Of a stretch of DNA of 64,000 nucleotides, positions 21,317 through 33,450 are shown piece after piece. This DNA is from Balanoglossus misakiensis (taxonomy: Eukaryota; Hemichordata). Numbering within the stretch: the first letter of the stretch is position 1; each line of letters starts with the position of its first letter. The notes below the pieces were generated by a model that saw only the letters and a list, made by a program, of their open reading frames with translations, was not told the DNA's origin and searched no databases. A program made the translations under genes and the position numbers. The stretch lies in assembly GCA_040954595.2 (NCBI GenBank), contig CM082586.2, positions 10,850,001 to 10,914,000 of the forward strand, in the 5' to 3' direction.

Positions 21317-24300
21317 CCAGAGCACACAGTAACCAGGCCATAGTGGACAGTGTTCTGCCCATTAATTTTGAGTGTTTGGTGGGGTCAACATTTGCGTCAA
21401 CATTAACCAGAGCACACAGTAACCAGGCCGTAGTGGACAGTGTTCTGCCCATTAATTTTGAGTGTTTGGTGGGTCAACCTTTGCGTCAACATTAACTAGG
21501 CCAGAGTGGCCAGTATCGTGCCCATTAATTTTGAGTGTTTGGTGGGGTCAACCTTTGCGTCAACATTAACTAGGCCAGAGTGGCCAGTATCATGCCCATT
21601 AATTTTGAGTGTTTGGTGGGGTCAACCTTTGCGTCAACATTAACTAGGCCAGAGTGGCCAGTATCCTGCCCATTAATTTTGAGTGTTTGGTGGGGTCAAC
21701 CTTTGCATCAACATTAACCAGGCCAGAGTGGCCAGTGTCGTGCCCATTAATTTTGAGTTTTTGGTGGGGTCAACCTTGGCATCAACATTAACTAGGCCAG
21801 AGTGGCCAGTATCGTGCCCATTAATTTTGAGTGTTTGGTGGGGTCAACCTTTGCGTCAACATTAACTAGGCCAGAGTGGCCAGTATCGTGCCCATTAATT
21901 TTGAGTGTTTGGTGGGGGTCAACCTTTGCGTCAACATTAACCAGAGCACACAGTAACCAGGCCGTAGTGGACAGTGTTCTGCCCATTAATTTTGAGTGTT
22001 TGGTGGGGTCAACCTTTGCGTCAACATTAACTAGGCCAGAGTGGCCAGTATCGTGCCCATTAATTTTGTGTGTTTGGTGGGGTCAACCTTTGCGTCAACA
22101 TTAACTAGGCCAGAGTGGCCAGTATCATGCCCATTAATTTTGAGTGTTTGGTGGGGTCAACCTTTGCGTCAACATTAACTAGGCCAGAGTGGCCAGTATC
22201 CTGCCCATTAATTTTGAGTGTTTGGTGGGGTCAACCTTTGCATCAACATTAACCAGGCCAGAGTGGCCAGTGTCATGCCCATTAATTTTGAGTTTTTGGT
22301 GGGGTCAACCTTGGCATCAACATTAACTAGGCCAGAGTGGCCAGTATCGTGCCCATTAATTTTGAGTGTTTGGTGGGGTCAACCTTTGCGTCAACATTAA
22401 CTAGGCCAGAGTGGCCAGTATCGTGCCCATTAATTATGAGTGTTTGGTGGGGGTCAACCTTTGCGTCAACATTAACCAGAGCACACAGTAACCAGGCCGT
22501 AGTGGACAGTGTTCTGCCCATTAATTTTGAGTGTTTGGTGGGGTCAACCTTTGCGTCAACATTAACCAGAGCACACAGTAACCAGGCCTTAGTGGACAGT
22601 GTGCTGCCCATTAATTTTGAGTGTTTGGTGGGGTCAACCTTTGCGTCAACATTAACCAGAGCACACAGTAACCAGGCCATAGTGGACAGTGTTCTGCCCA
22701 TTAATTTTGAGTGTTTGGTGGGGTCAACCTTTGCGTCAACATTAACCAGAGCACACAGTAACCAGGCCGTAGTGGACAGTGTTCTGCCCATTAATTTTGA
22801 GTGTTTGGTGGGGTCAACCTTTGCGTCAACATTAACCAGAGCACACAGTAACCAGGCCGTAGTGGACAGTGTTCTGCCCATTAATTTTGAGTGTTTGGTG
22901 GGGTCAACCTTTGCGTCAACATTAACCAGAGCACACAGTAACCAGGCCATAGTGGACAGTGTTCTGCCCATTAATTTTGAGTGTTTGGTGGGGTCAACCT
23001 TTGCGTCAACATTAACCAGAGCACACAGTAACCAGGCCGTAGTGGACAGTGTTCTGCCCATTAATTTTGAGTGTTTGGTGGGGTCAACCTTTGCGTCAAC
23101 ATTAACCAGAGCACACAGTAACCAGGCCATAGTGGACAGTATGCTGCCCATTGATTTTGAGTGTTTGGTGGCGTCAACCTTTGCGTCAACATTAACCAGA
23201 GCACACAATAACCAGGCCGTAGTGGACAGTGTTCTGCCCATTAATTTTGAGTGTTTGGTGGGGTCAACCTTTGCGTCAACATTAACCAGAGCACACAGTA
23301 ACCAGGCCATAGTGGACAGTGTTCTGCCCATTAATTTTGAGTGTTTGGTGGGGTCAACCTTTGCGTCAACATTAACCAGAGCACACAGTAACCAGGCCGT
23401 AGTGGACAGTGTTCTGCCCATTAATTTTGAGTGTTTGGTGGGGTCAACCTTTGCGTCAACATTAACCAGAGCACACAGTAACCAGGCCTTAGTGGACAGT
23501 GTGCTGCCCATTAATTTTGAGTGTTTGGTGGGGTCAACCTTTGCGTCAACATTAACCAGAGCACACAGTAACCAGGCCATAGTGGACAGTGTTCTGCCCA
23601 TTAATTTTGAGTGTTTGGTGGGGTCAACCTTTGCGTCAACATTAACCAGAGCACACAGTAACCAGGCCGTAGTGGACAGTGTTCTGCCCATTAATTTTGA
23701 GTGTTTGGTGGGGTCAACCTTTGCGTCAACATTAACCAGAGCACACAGTAACCAGGCCGTAGTGGACAGTGTTCTGCCCATTAATTTTGAGTGTTTGGTG
23801 GGGTCAACCTTTGCGTCAACATTAACCAGAGCACACAGTAACCAGGCCATAGTGGACAGTGTTCTGCCCATTAATTTTGAGTGTTTGGTGGGGTCAACCT
23901 TTGCGTCAACATTAACCAGAGCACACAGTAACCAGGCCGTAGTGGACAGTGTTCTGCCCATTAATTTTGAGTGTTTGGTGGGGTCAACCTTTGCGTCAAC
24001 ATTAACCAGAGCACACAGTAACCAGGCCATAGTGGACAGTATGCTGCCCATTGATTTTGAGTGTTTGGTGGCGTCAACCTTTGCGTCAACATTAACCAGA
24101 GCACACAATAACCAGGCCGTAGTGGACAGTGTTCTGCCCATTAATTTTGAGTGTTTGGTGGGGTCAACCTTTGCGTCAACATTAACCAGAGCACACAGTA
24201 ACCAGGCCATAGTGGACAGTGTTCTGCCCATTAATTTTGAGTGTTTGGTGGGGTCAACCTTTGCGTCAACATTAACCAGAGCACACAGTAACCAGGCCGT

Positions 24301-25722
24301 AGTGGACAGTGTGCTGCCCATTAATTTTGAGTGTTTGGTGGGGTCAACCTTTGCGTCAACATTAACCAGAGCACACAGTAACCAGGCCATAGTGGACAGT
24401 GTGCTGCCCATTAATTTTGAGTGTTTGGTGGGGTCAACCTTTGCGTCAACATTAACCAGAGCACACAGTAACCAGGCCATAGTGGACAGTGTTCTGCCCA
24501 TTAATTTTGAGTGTTTGGTGGGGTCAACCTTTGCGTCAACATTAACCAGAGCACACAGTAACCAGGCCGTAGTGGACAGTGTTCTGCCCATTAATTTTGA
24601 GTGTTTGGTGGGGTCAACCTTTGCGTCAACATTAACCAGAGCACACAGTAACCAGGCCGTAGTGGACAGTGTTCTGCCCATTAATTTTGAGTGTTTGGTG
24701 GGGTCAACCTTTGCGTCAACATTAACCAGAGCACACAGTAACCAGGCCATAGTGGACAGTGTTCTGCCCATTAATTTTGAGTGTTTGGTGGGGTCAACCT
24801 TTGCGTCAACATTAACCAGAGCACACAGTAACCAGGCCGTAGTGGACAGTGTTCTGCCCATTAATTTTGAGTGTTTGGTGGGGTCAACCTTTGCGTCAAC
24901 ATTAACCAGAGCACACAGTAACCAGGCCATAGTGGACAGTGTGCTGCCCATTAATTTTGAGTGTTTGGTGGGGTCAACCTTTGCGTCAACATTAACCAGA
25001 GCACAGAGTAACCAGGCCATAGTGGACAGTGTTCTGCCCATTAATTTTGAGTGTTTGGTGGGGTCAACCTTTGCGTCAACATTAATCAGAGCACACAGTA
25101 ACCAGGCCGTAGTGGACAGTGTTCTGCCCATTAATTTTGAGTGTTTGGTGGGGTCAACCTTTGCGTCAACATTAACCAGAGCACACAGTAACCAGGCCGT
25201 AGTGGACAGTGTTCTGCCCATTAATTTTGAGTGTTTGGTGGGGTCAACCTTTGCGTCAACATTAACCAGAGCACACAGTAACCAGGCCATAGTGGACAGT
25301 GTTCTGCCCATTAATTTTGAGTGTTTGGTGGGGTCAACCTTTGCGTCAACATTAACCAGAGCACACAGTAACCAGGCCGTAGTGGACAGTGTTCTGCCCA
25401 TTAATTTTGAGTGTTTGGTGGGGTCAACCTTTGCGTCAACATTAACCAGAGCACACAGTAACCAGGCCATAGTGGACAGTGTGCTGCCCATTAATTTTGA
25501 GTGTTTGGTGGGGTCAACCTTTGCGTCAACATTAACCAGAGCACAGAGTAACCAGGCCATAGTGGACAGTGTTCTGCCCATTAATTTTGAGTGTTTGGTG
25601 GGGTCAACCTTTGCGTCAACATTAATCAGAGCACACAGTAACCAGGCCGTAGTGGACAGTGTTCTGCCCATTAATTTTGAGTGTTTGGTGGGGTCAACCT
25701 TTGCGTCAACATTAACCAGAGC
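21317..25722. repeat. Minisatellite array, block 2, with higher-order repeats
   Basis: The same 90/74 bp units occur here. The first kilobase is rich in 74 bp units, including variants TATCATGCCC, TATCCTGCCC and TTGAGTTTTTGGTGG. Block-level periodicities are visible. Ten units (900 bp) recur between about 22580 and 24300, marked by rare variants CCTTAGTGGACAGTGTG and TATGCTGCCCATTGATTTTG. Six units (540 bp) recur near 25000-25630, marked by GCACAGAGTAACC and ATTAATCAGAGC. Confidence 0.95.
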
Positions 25723-26554
25723 CACGGTTACTAGAAGAAGACGGTTAGGAAACTATTTTTTCTCCATTGTTAGATGCTCGCCTCGGTAAACACTTAGTGT
25801 AAACGAAAGATATCAGGTGCTAACGAGCCTGGCCGTACGAATAATGACGTCATTCCCCCACAATCCAAAGCAAACCATACTCGTGTTTACGGAATTGCTT
25901 GCACGCACAGTACGTAGACCACCAGAATTGAAGAAAACAGAACAGAGGATGGATAATTTATAAAGTCACAACACATTTATGACAATTTTGAACTTTCAAG
26001 GACATGATGAAGCCATACATTCTTTGTCTTGACTGTGCCCTAGAGATTCGATGCGAACCAAAACAAACAAGATGGCCGCCAAAGGCTATATCGATAATGT
26101 TAAATTAACGACTGTATCGAAATGGGTATGCAATGAATCTCAACGAAATATTCCAATTGGAATAAACGAAATAGCCCATGCAATACAAAAAGGTGTAAAA
26201 TATCTAAATATATTTAAAAAAAACAGAAATGCGACCATCAGGGTTGAATTCTAGGGGTTCAAAATTCGACGCTATTTGAATCCGGATTTTAAGTTAACCA
26301 CCCAAGAAACAATGGTAGAGTGTCACAAGCCCAACAGACTATGACCGTGCACTCCATAAGCCTATATGGAATTCGTACAAAAAAAAAGTGGCGCTGTACT
26401 CTGACGAAAAAGGGCAGATGAAGGGGTTCAAAAATTAGCTACGTTCCCCAATACAACCCCACATAGCGGTTCGGACATGGACTCTCCTAGCTAACACCTC
26501 GTTCACACCTTCCGAACAATAGAGTTTCCTAACCGTCTTCTTCTAGTAACCGTG
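25723..26554. mobile_element. Second copy of the 831 bp element, same insertion point within the unit
   Basis: It has identical terminal repeats, the identical 7 bp flanking CCAGAGC, and an interior equal to 20486-21316 except for one extra A in the run before GTGGCGC. Flanking satellite variants also match the first copy on both sides, so it arose by duplication of the array segment rather than by a new insertion. Confidence 0.92.
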
Positions 26555-29500
26555 CCAGAGCACACAGTAACCAGGCCATAGTGGACAGTGTTCTGCCCAT
26601 TAATTTTGAGTGTTTGGTGGGGTCAACATTTGCGTCAACATTAACCAGAGCACACAGTAACCAGGCCGTAGTGGACAGTGTTCTGCCCATTAATTTTGAG
26701 TGTTTGGTGGGGTCAACCTTTGCGTCAACATTAACTAGGCCAGAGTGGCCAGTATCGTGCCCATTAATTTTGAGTGTTTGGTGGGGTCAACCTTTGCGTC
26801 AACATTAACTAGGCCAGAGTGGCCAGTATCATGCCCATTAATTTTGAGTGTTTGGTGGGGTCAACCTTTGCGTCAACATTAACTAGGCCAGAGTGGCCAG
26901 TATCCTGCCCATTAATTTTGAGTGTTTGGTGGGGTCAACCTTTGCATCAACATTAACCAGGCCAGAGTGGCCAGTGTCGTGCCCATTAATTTTGAGTTTT
27001 TGGTGGGGTCAACCTTGGCATCAACATTAACTAGGCCAGAGTGGCCAGTATCGTGCCCATTAATTTTGAGTGTTTGGTGGGGTCAACCTTTGCGTCAACA
27101 TTAACTAGGCCAGAGTGGCCAGTATCGTGCCCATTAATTTTGAGTGTTTGGTGGGGGTCAACCTTTGCGTCAACATTAACCAGAGCACACAGTAACCAGG
27201 CCGTAGTGGACAGTGTTCTGCCCATTAATTTTGAGTGTTTGGTGGGGTCAACCTTTGCGTCAACATTAACTAGGCCAGAGTGGCCAGTATCGTGCCCATT
27301 AATTTTGTGTGTTTGGTGGGGTCAACCTTTGCGTCAACATTAACTAGGCCAGAGTGGCCAGTATCATGCCCATTAATTTTGAGTGTTTGGTGGGGTCAAC
27401 CTTTGCGTCAACATTAACTAGGCCAGAGTGGCCAGTATCCTGCCCATTAATTTTGAGTGTTTGGTGGGGTCAACCTTTGCATCAACATTAACCAGGCCAG
27501 AGTGGCCAGTGTCATGCCCATTAATTTTGAGTTTTTGGTGGGGTCAACCTTGGCATCAACATTAACTAGGCCAGAGTGGCCAGTATCGTGCCCATTAATT
27601 TTGAGTGTTTGGTGGGGTCAACCTTTGCGTCAACATTAACTAGGCCAGAGTGGCCAGTATCGTGCCCATTAATTTTGAGTGTTTGGTGGGGGTCAACCTT
27701 TGCGTCAACATTAACCAGAGCACACAGTAACCAGGCCGTAGTGGACAGTGTTCTGCCCATTAATTTTGAGTGTTTGGTGGGGTCAACCTTTGCGTCAACA
27801 TTAACCAGAGCACACAGTAACCAGGCCTTAGTGGACAGTGTGCTGCCCATTAATTTTGAGTGTTTGGTGGGGTCAACCTTTGCGTCAACATTAACCAGAG
27901 CACACAGTAACCAGGCCATAGTGGACAGTGTTCTGCCCATTAATTTTGAGTGTTTGGTGGGGTCAACCTTTGCGTCAACATTAACCAGAGCACACAGTAA
28001 CCAGGCCGTAGTGGACAGTGTTCTGCCCATTAATTTTGAGTGTTTGGTGGGGTCAACCTTTGCGTCAACATTAACCAGAGCACACAGTAACCAGGCCGTA
28101 GTGGACAGTGTTCTGCCCATTAATTTTGAGTGTTTGGTGGGGTCAACCTTTGCGTCAACATTAACCAGAGCACACAGTAACCAGGCCGTAGTGGACAGTG
28201 TTCTGCCCATTAATTTTGAGTGTTTGGTGGGGTCAACCTTTGCGTCAACATTAACCAGAGCACACAGTAACCAGGCCGTAGTGGACAGTGTTCTGCCCAT
28301 TAATTTTGAGTGTTTGGTGGGGTCAACCTTTGCGTCAACATTAACCAGAGCACACAGTAACCAGGCCATAGTGGACAGTATGCTGCCCATTGATTTTGAG
28401 TGTTTGGTGGCGTCAACCTTTGCGTCAACATTAACCAGAGCACACAATAACCAGGCCGTAGTGGACAGTGTTCTGCCCATTAATTTTGAGTGTTTGGTGG
28501 GGTCAACCTTTGCGTCAACATTAACCAGAGCACACAGTAACCAGGCCATAGTGGACAGTGTTCTGCCCATTAATTTTGAGTGTTTGGTGGGGTCAACCTT
28601 TGCGTCAACATTAACCAGAGCACACAGTAACCAGGCCGTAGTGGACAGTGTGCTGCCCATTAATTTTGAGTGTTTGGTGGGGTCAACCTTTGCGTCAACA
28701 TTAACTAGGCCAGAGTGGCCAGTATCGTGCCCATTAATTTTGAGTGTTTGGTGGGGGTCAACCTTTGCGTCAACATTAACTAGGCCAGAGTGGCCAGTAT
28801 CCTGCCCATTAATTTTGAGTGTTTGGTGGGGTCAACCTTTGCATCAACATTAACCAGAGCACACAGTAACCAGGCCATAGTGGACAGTGTTCTGCCCATT
28901 AATTTTGAGTGTTTGGTGGGGTCAACCTTTGCATCAACATTAACCAGAGCACACAGTAACCAGGCCGTAGTGGACAGTGTGCTGCCCATTAATTTTGAGT
29001 GTTTGGTGGGGTCAACCTTTGCGTCAACATTAACCAGAGCACACAGTAACCAGGCCATAGTGGACAGTATGCTGCCCATTGATTTTGAGTGTTTGGTGGG
29101 GTCAACCTTTGCGTCAACATTAACTAGGCCAGAGTGGCCAGTATCGTGCCCATTAATTTTGAGTGTTTGGTGGGGGTCAACCTTTGCGTCAACATTAACC
29201 AGAGCACACAGTAACCAGGCCGTAGTGGACAGTGTGCTGCCCATTAATTTTGAGTGTTTGGTGGGGTCAACCTTTGCGTCAACATTAACCAGAGCACACA
29301 GTAACCAGGCCATAGTGGACAGTGTTCTGCCCATTAATTTTGAGTGTTTGGTGGGGTCAACCTTTGCGTCAACATTAACCAGAGCACACAGTAACCAGGC
29401 CGTAGTGGACAGTGTTCTGCCCATTAATTTTGAGTGTTTGGTGGGGTCAACCTTTGCGTCAACATTAACCAGAGCACACAGTAACCAGGCCGTAGTGGAC

Positions 29501-30665
29501 AGTGTTCTGCCCATTAATTTTGAGTGTTTGGTGGGGTCAACCTTTGCGTCAACATTAACCAGAGCACACAGTAACCAGGCCATAGTGGACAGTGTTCTGC
29601 CCATTAATTTTGAGTGTTTGGTGGGGTCAACCTTTGCGTCAACATTAACCAGAGCACACAGTAACCAGGCCGTAGTGGACAGTGTTCTGCCCATTAATTT
29701 TGAGTGTTTGGTGGGGTCAACCTTTGCGTCAACATTAACCAGAGCACACAGTAACCAGGCCGTAGTGGACAGTGTTCTGCCCATTAATTTTGAGTGTTTG
29801 GTGGGGTCAACCTTTGCGTCAACATTAACCAGAGCACACAGTAACCAGGCCATAGTGGACAGTATGCTGCCCATTGATTTTGAGTGTTTGGTGGGGTCAA
29901 CCTTTGCGTCAACATTAACCAGAGCACACAGTAACCAGGCCATAGTGGACAGTGTTCTGCCCATTAATTTTGAGTGTTTGGTGGGGTCAACCTTTGCGTC
30001 AACATTAACCAGAGCACACAGTAACCAGGCCGTAGTGGACAGTGTGCTGCCCATTAATTTTGAGTGTTTGGTGGGGTCAACCTTTGCGTCAACATTAACT
30101 AGGCCAGAGTGGCCAGTATCGTGCCCATTAATTTTGAGTGTTTGGTGGGGGTCAACCTTTGCGTCAACATTAACTAGGCCAGAGTGGCCAGTATCCTGCC
30201 CATTAATTTTGAGTGTTTGGTGGCGTCAACCTTTGCGTCAACATTAACCAGAGCACACAATAACCAGGCCGTAGTGGACAGTGTTCTGCCCATTAATTTT
30301 GAGTGTTTGGTGGGGTCAACCTTTGCGTCAACATTAACCAGAGCACACAATAACCAGGCCGTAGTGGACAGTGTTCTGCCCATTAATTTTGAGTGTTTGG
30401 TGGGGTCAACCTTTGCGTCAACATTAACCAGAGCACACAGTAACCAGGCCATAGTGGACAGTGTTCTGCCCATTAATTTTGAGTGTTTGGTGGGGTCAAC
30501 CTTTGCGTCAACATTAACCAGAGCACACAGTAACCAGGCCGTAGTGGACAGTGTGCTGCCCATTAATTTTGAGTGTTTGGTGGGGTCAACCTTTGCGTCA
30601 ACATTAAGCAGGCCAGACAGTAACCAGGCCAGAGTGGACAGTATCCTGCCTATTAATTTTGAGTG
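26555..30665. repeat. Minisatellite array, block 3
   Basis: Its first 1.9 kb repeats the order of unit variants seen after 21317 with an offset of about 5239 bp. Later units carry scattered variants (GGTGGCGTCAACC, CACACAATAACC, TTGCATCAAC). The last unit, 30600-30670, is strongly diverged (ATTAAGCAGGCCAGACAG, CCTATTAATTTTGAGTGATT). More variable units at an array edge are expected when exchange homogenises the centre. Confidence 0.95.
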
Positions 30666-31622
30666 ATTTGTGGGTCAATTTGATCAAATACTGCCTACCG
30701 CTGGCACTGCATATTTGAAGAAATGTGAAAAGATGGCAAGACAGGTTTGGTAAATGTGGGCCCCCTAACTGAAGCAAAAGCACAAACTTAAAACAAAGAT
30801 ATGAATTTGGAAGAGTTTTATTTATTACATATGAAAAATAATGAAGACTTATGCTTCAAAGTAAGTATCGACGGAGTCGAACCGCCAATGCTGCAATGGC
30901 ATTATACCCATAATACTTTTTTGCTTTTTGCATGAATTTCATTATTTTTCATATGCTGTGCAGCTAAAGTGTGGCTAGATGGCTAACTGCTGATGTAAAA
31001 TATCTTGCATACCAATTTGGAACAATTACCCCAAGTAGTGGTCAAACAGAAACAATGCTTGCATTCAATTTAAAACAAGGTGACAAAAGTGGTTGAAATG
31101 AAACAATAAGCAAAAACAGTGTTTATCAAACTGAAATAATGTGGTCGAAATGAAACAATGAGCAAAAACAGTGTTTATCAAACTGAAATAATGTGCCAAA
31201 ATAGCTCCTGTTGATATTGCACAAAATTAACTGTTGCATTCTACCCTTGAGTTAATTTTTATTTCCAGGCAATTATGTGCTTAATACTAAATATTATCTA
31301 TGGGTACAAACCATCAGTTTCTTAAGTGCAAATCGCAAGAAGCTCCCCCATACAATTTTAGTGTTTTTTTAAATCAAGCAAGATAATTACATACTGTGTG
31401 ATAAACTAACTAACTTTACGCGCCTGGGGACAGTTAAAAACCTCGAGCCAAATATAAAATGAGGAAAAACTGCCCCCTCCCCCGTTGTGAATTTTAAAAG
31501 GTTGGGGCTCAAACTAACCAGAATTGTCTTGCCGACTCCTATTTTTCTGTGTACATTTTGATGTATTGTTGTTACGCGAGATTGAGGATTCGTGTTGATG
31601 CGGGAATTACGATGACGAAAGC
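30666..31622. other. AT-rich sequence without a recognised gene
   Basis: It contains the tRNA-like fold at 30863-30918 and a near-duplicate of about 55 bp at 31094-31200 (AAATGAAACAAT(A/G)AGCAAAAAC, GTGTTTATCAAACTGAAATA). No exon was identified. Confidence 0.5.
30863..30918 (-). other. tRNA-like fold lacking the D arm (possible tRNA remnant or SINE head)
   Basis: On the minus strand, 56 nt fold as three tRNA-like helices. A 7 bp acceptor pairs AAGTATT with GATACTT (one G-T). A 5 bp stem AATGC/GCATT closes a 7 nt loop. A 5 bp T stem GGCGG/CCGTC carries the canonical T loop TTCGACT, so GGTTCGACTCC matches a Pol III B box. There are only 8 nt where the D arm should be and no variable loop. Position 33 is A rather than T. 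A truncated tRNA pseudogene, a SINE-derived fragment or chance are all open. Confidence 0.35.
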
Positions 31623-31822
31623 AAAAAATCCATCGGCGAATCAAACGGGCACACGGCGAAATTCCATTACACGACGATCCAACTGCGATGAAGAACGCGA
31701 ACGCGGGTAACGTTGTAAAAAATCCATCGGCGAATCAAACGGGCACACGGCGAAATTCCATTACATGACGAGCGACCTGCAATGAAGAACGCGAACGCGG
31801 GTAACGCTGCAAAAAATCCGCA
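31623..31822 (+). repeat. Two-copy tandem duplication, 93 bp unit
   Basis: AAAAAATCCATCGGCGAATC, AAACGGGCACACGGCGAAAT, TCCATTACA and GAAGAACGCGAACGCGGGTA occur at 31623 and again 93 bp later. A third partial start AAAAAATCCGC follows at about 31811. Confidence 0.9.
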
Positions 31823-31859
31823 GACAATTATTACACGAATGCATAGCAACAATTATTTT

Positions 31860-32420
31860 ACCCAACCTGACACTAATAAATTACCCAATGATTTTAAATT
31901 TCTTATTATTACACCCCAACTAATCATTATACCTTTGTAATATTAACACCGTTTATACACATCCCATAATGTTTATACCATCAAGTTAATACCATTTTAT
32001 TATTATTATACCACCAAAACCATGTGTTACCCATTTTTTTTATTATTACACCATTGATGTTAACATCTTTATATATTATACCGGTATTTACCCTCTGTAC
32101 ATGTACAGTTTTTATTTACCACGTGGCATTACTCATGTTTTTATAGTATTTTAATTACTTATCATACCCTTGAAACCATAATATTATACCCTTGCAGACA
32201 GTTTTATTATAGTACCCTTGTGCACAATGTCTTATTAGTCATCATACACCAACCCTTCACCATTTCATTAGATTATACCATTTTTATTAGCCTAACCTGT
32301 TTATACACCAACCCTTCACCATTCCGTTAGATTATACCATTTTTTATTACCCTAACATATTCATACACCAACCCTTTACCATTCCCTCAGATTAAACCAT
32401 TTTTATTAGCCTAACCTATT
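31860..32420 (+). repeat. AT-rich degenerate repeats
   Basis: TTATTATTATACC and TACCC motifs recur throughout. From 32245 a unit of about 59 bp is repeated three times (TACACCAACCCTT(C/T)ACCATT, AGATTATACCATTTTTATTA, CCTAACCT). No coding signal is seen. Confidence 0.75.
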
Positions 32421-32477
32421 GACAGCATCCCTCTGGTTTTGATATTGTTATCTGGTGCGGCGTTGTTGTAGATATTG

Positions 32478-33450
32478 ATTAGACTCCCTCCGGCGATGAT
32501 AATACCAATGAACCTATTGAAAAAAAAGAATGAATATTATTTATTAGATCAGATCAACAAATCATGGCGTCGTTCATCCCTCTGGTCACAGGAGCATCAT
32601 CTGGCGTCGTTACAGGTTTAAGTTCATCCCTCCAGTACAGTATAAGGTGGCGGCGTCGTTACAAGTATTAAGTTCATCTCTCCAGTACAGTATTAGGTGG
32701 CGGCGGCGTTACAAGTATTAACTTCATCTCTCCAGTACAGTATTAGGTGGCGGCGTCGTTACAAGTATTAACTTCATCTCTCCAGTACAGTATTAGGTGG
32801 CGGCGTCGTTACAAGTTTAAGTTCATCCCTCCAGTACAGTATTAGGTGGCGGCGTCGTTACAAGTATTAACTTCATCTCTCCAGTACAGTATTAGGTGGC
32901 GGCGTCGTTACAAGTATTAACTTCATCTCTCCAGTACAGTATTAGGTGGCGGCGTCGTTACAAGTATTAACTTCATCTCTCCAGTACAGTATTAGGTGGC
33001 GGCGTCGTTACAAGTATTAACTTCATCTCTCCAGTACAGTATTAGGTGGCGGCGTCGTTACAAGTATTAACTTCATCTCTCCAGTACAGTATTAGGTGGC
33101 GGCGTCGTTACAAGTATTAACTTCATCTCTCCAGTACAGTATTAGGTGGCGGCGTCGTTACAAGTATTAACTTCATCTCTCCAGTACAGTATTAGGTGGC
33201 GGCGTCGTTACAAGTATTAAGTTCATCTCTCCAGTACAGTATTAGGTGGCGGCGTCGTTACAAGTATTAACTTCATCTCTCCAGTACAGTATTAGGTGGC
33301 GGCGTCGTTACAAGTTTAAGTTCATACCTCCAGTACAGTATTAGGTGGCGACGTCGTTACAAATATTACACTCCCTCCAGCAGCAGTGTTACCAAAGAAC
33401 CTAATGTAAAAAAAGAATGAAATTATTTTAATAATCTGATTAGGTCAAGT
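32478..33450 (+). repeat. 50 bp minisatellite flanked by an 85 bp direct repeat
   Basis: The core unit CTTCATCTCTCCAGTACAGT, ATTAGGTGGCGGCGTCGTTA, CAAGTATTAA is repeated about 15 times between 32617 and 33360, almost without change in the middle. Both sides carry a related segment: ACTCCCTCCGGCG...ACC(A)ATGAACCTATTG...AAAAAGAATGA at 32480-32560 and ACTCCCTCCAGCA...CCAAAGAACCTAATG...AAAAAGAATGA at 33366-33450. Confidence 0.93.

Noticed and set aside
22327-25725. Minus-strand open frame of 1132 codons with repeated VNVDAKVDPTKHSKLMG-like units
   Set aside because: Same satellite artefact on the other strand. Near-identical units keep any stop-free frame open.
13556-30665. CRISPR-like regular repeat
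   Set aside because: Whole units are repeated with no unique spacers, unit length is 90/74 bp, and the context is eukaryotic with introns.
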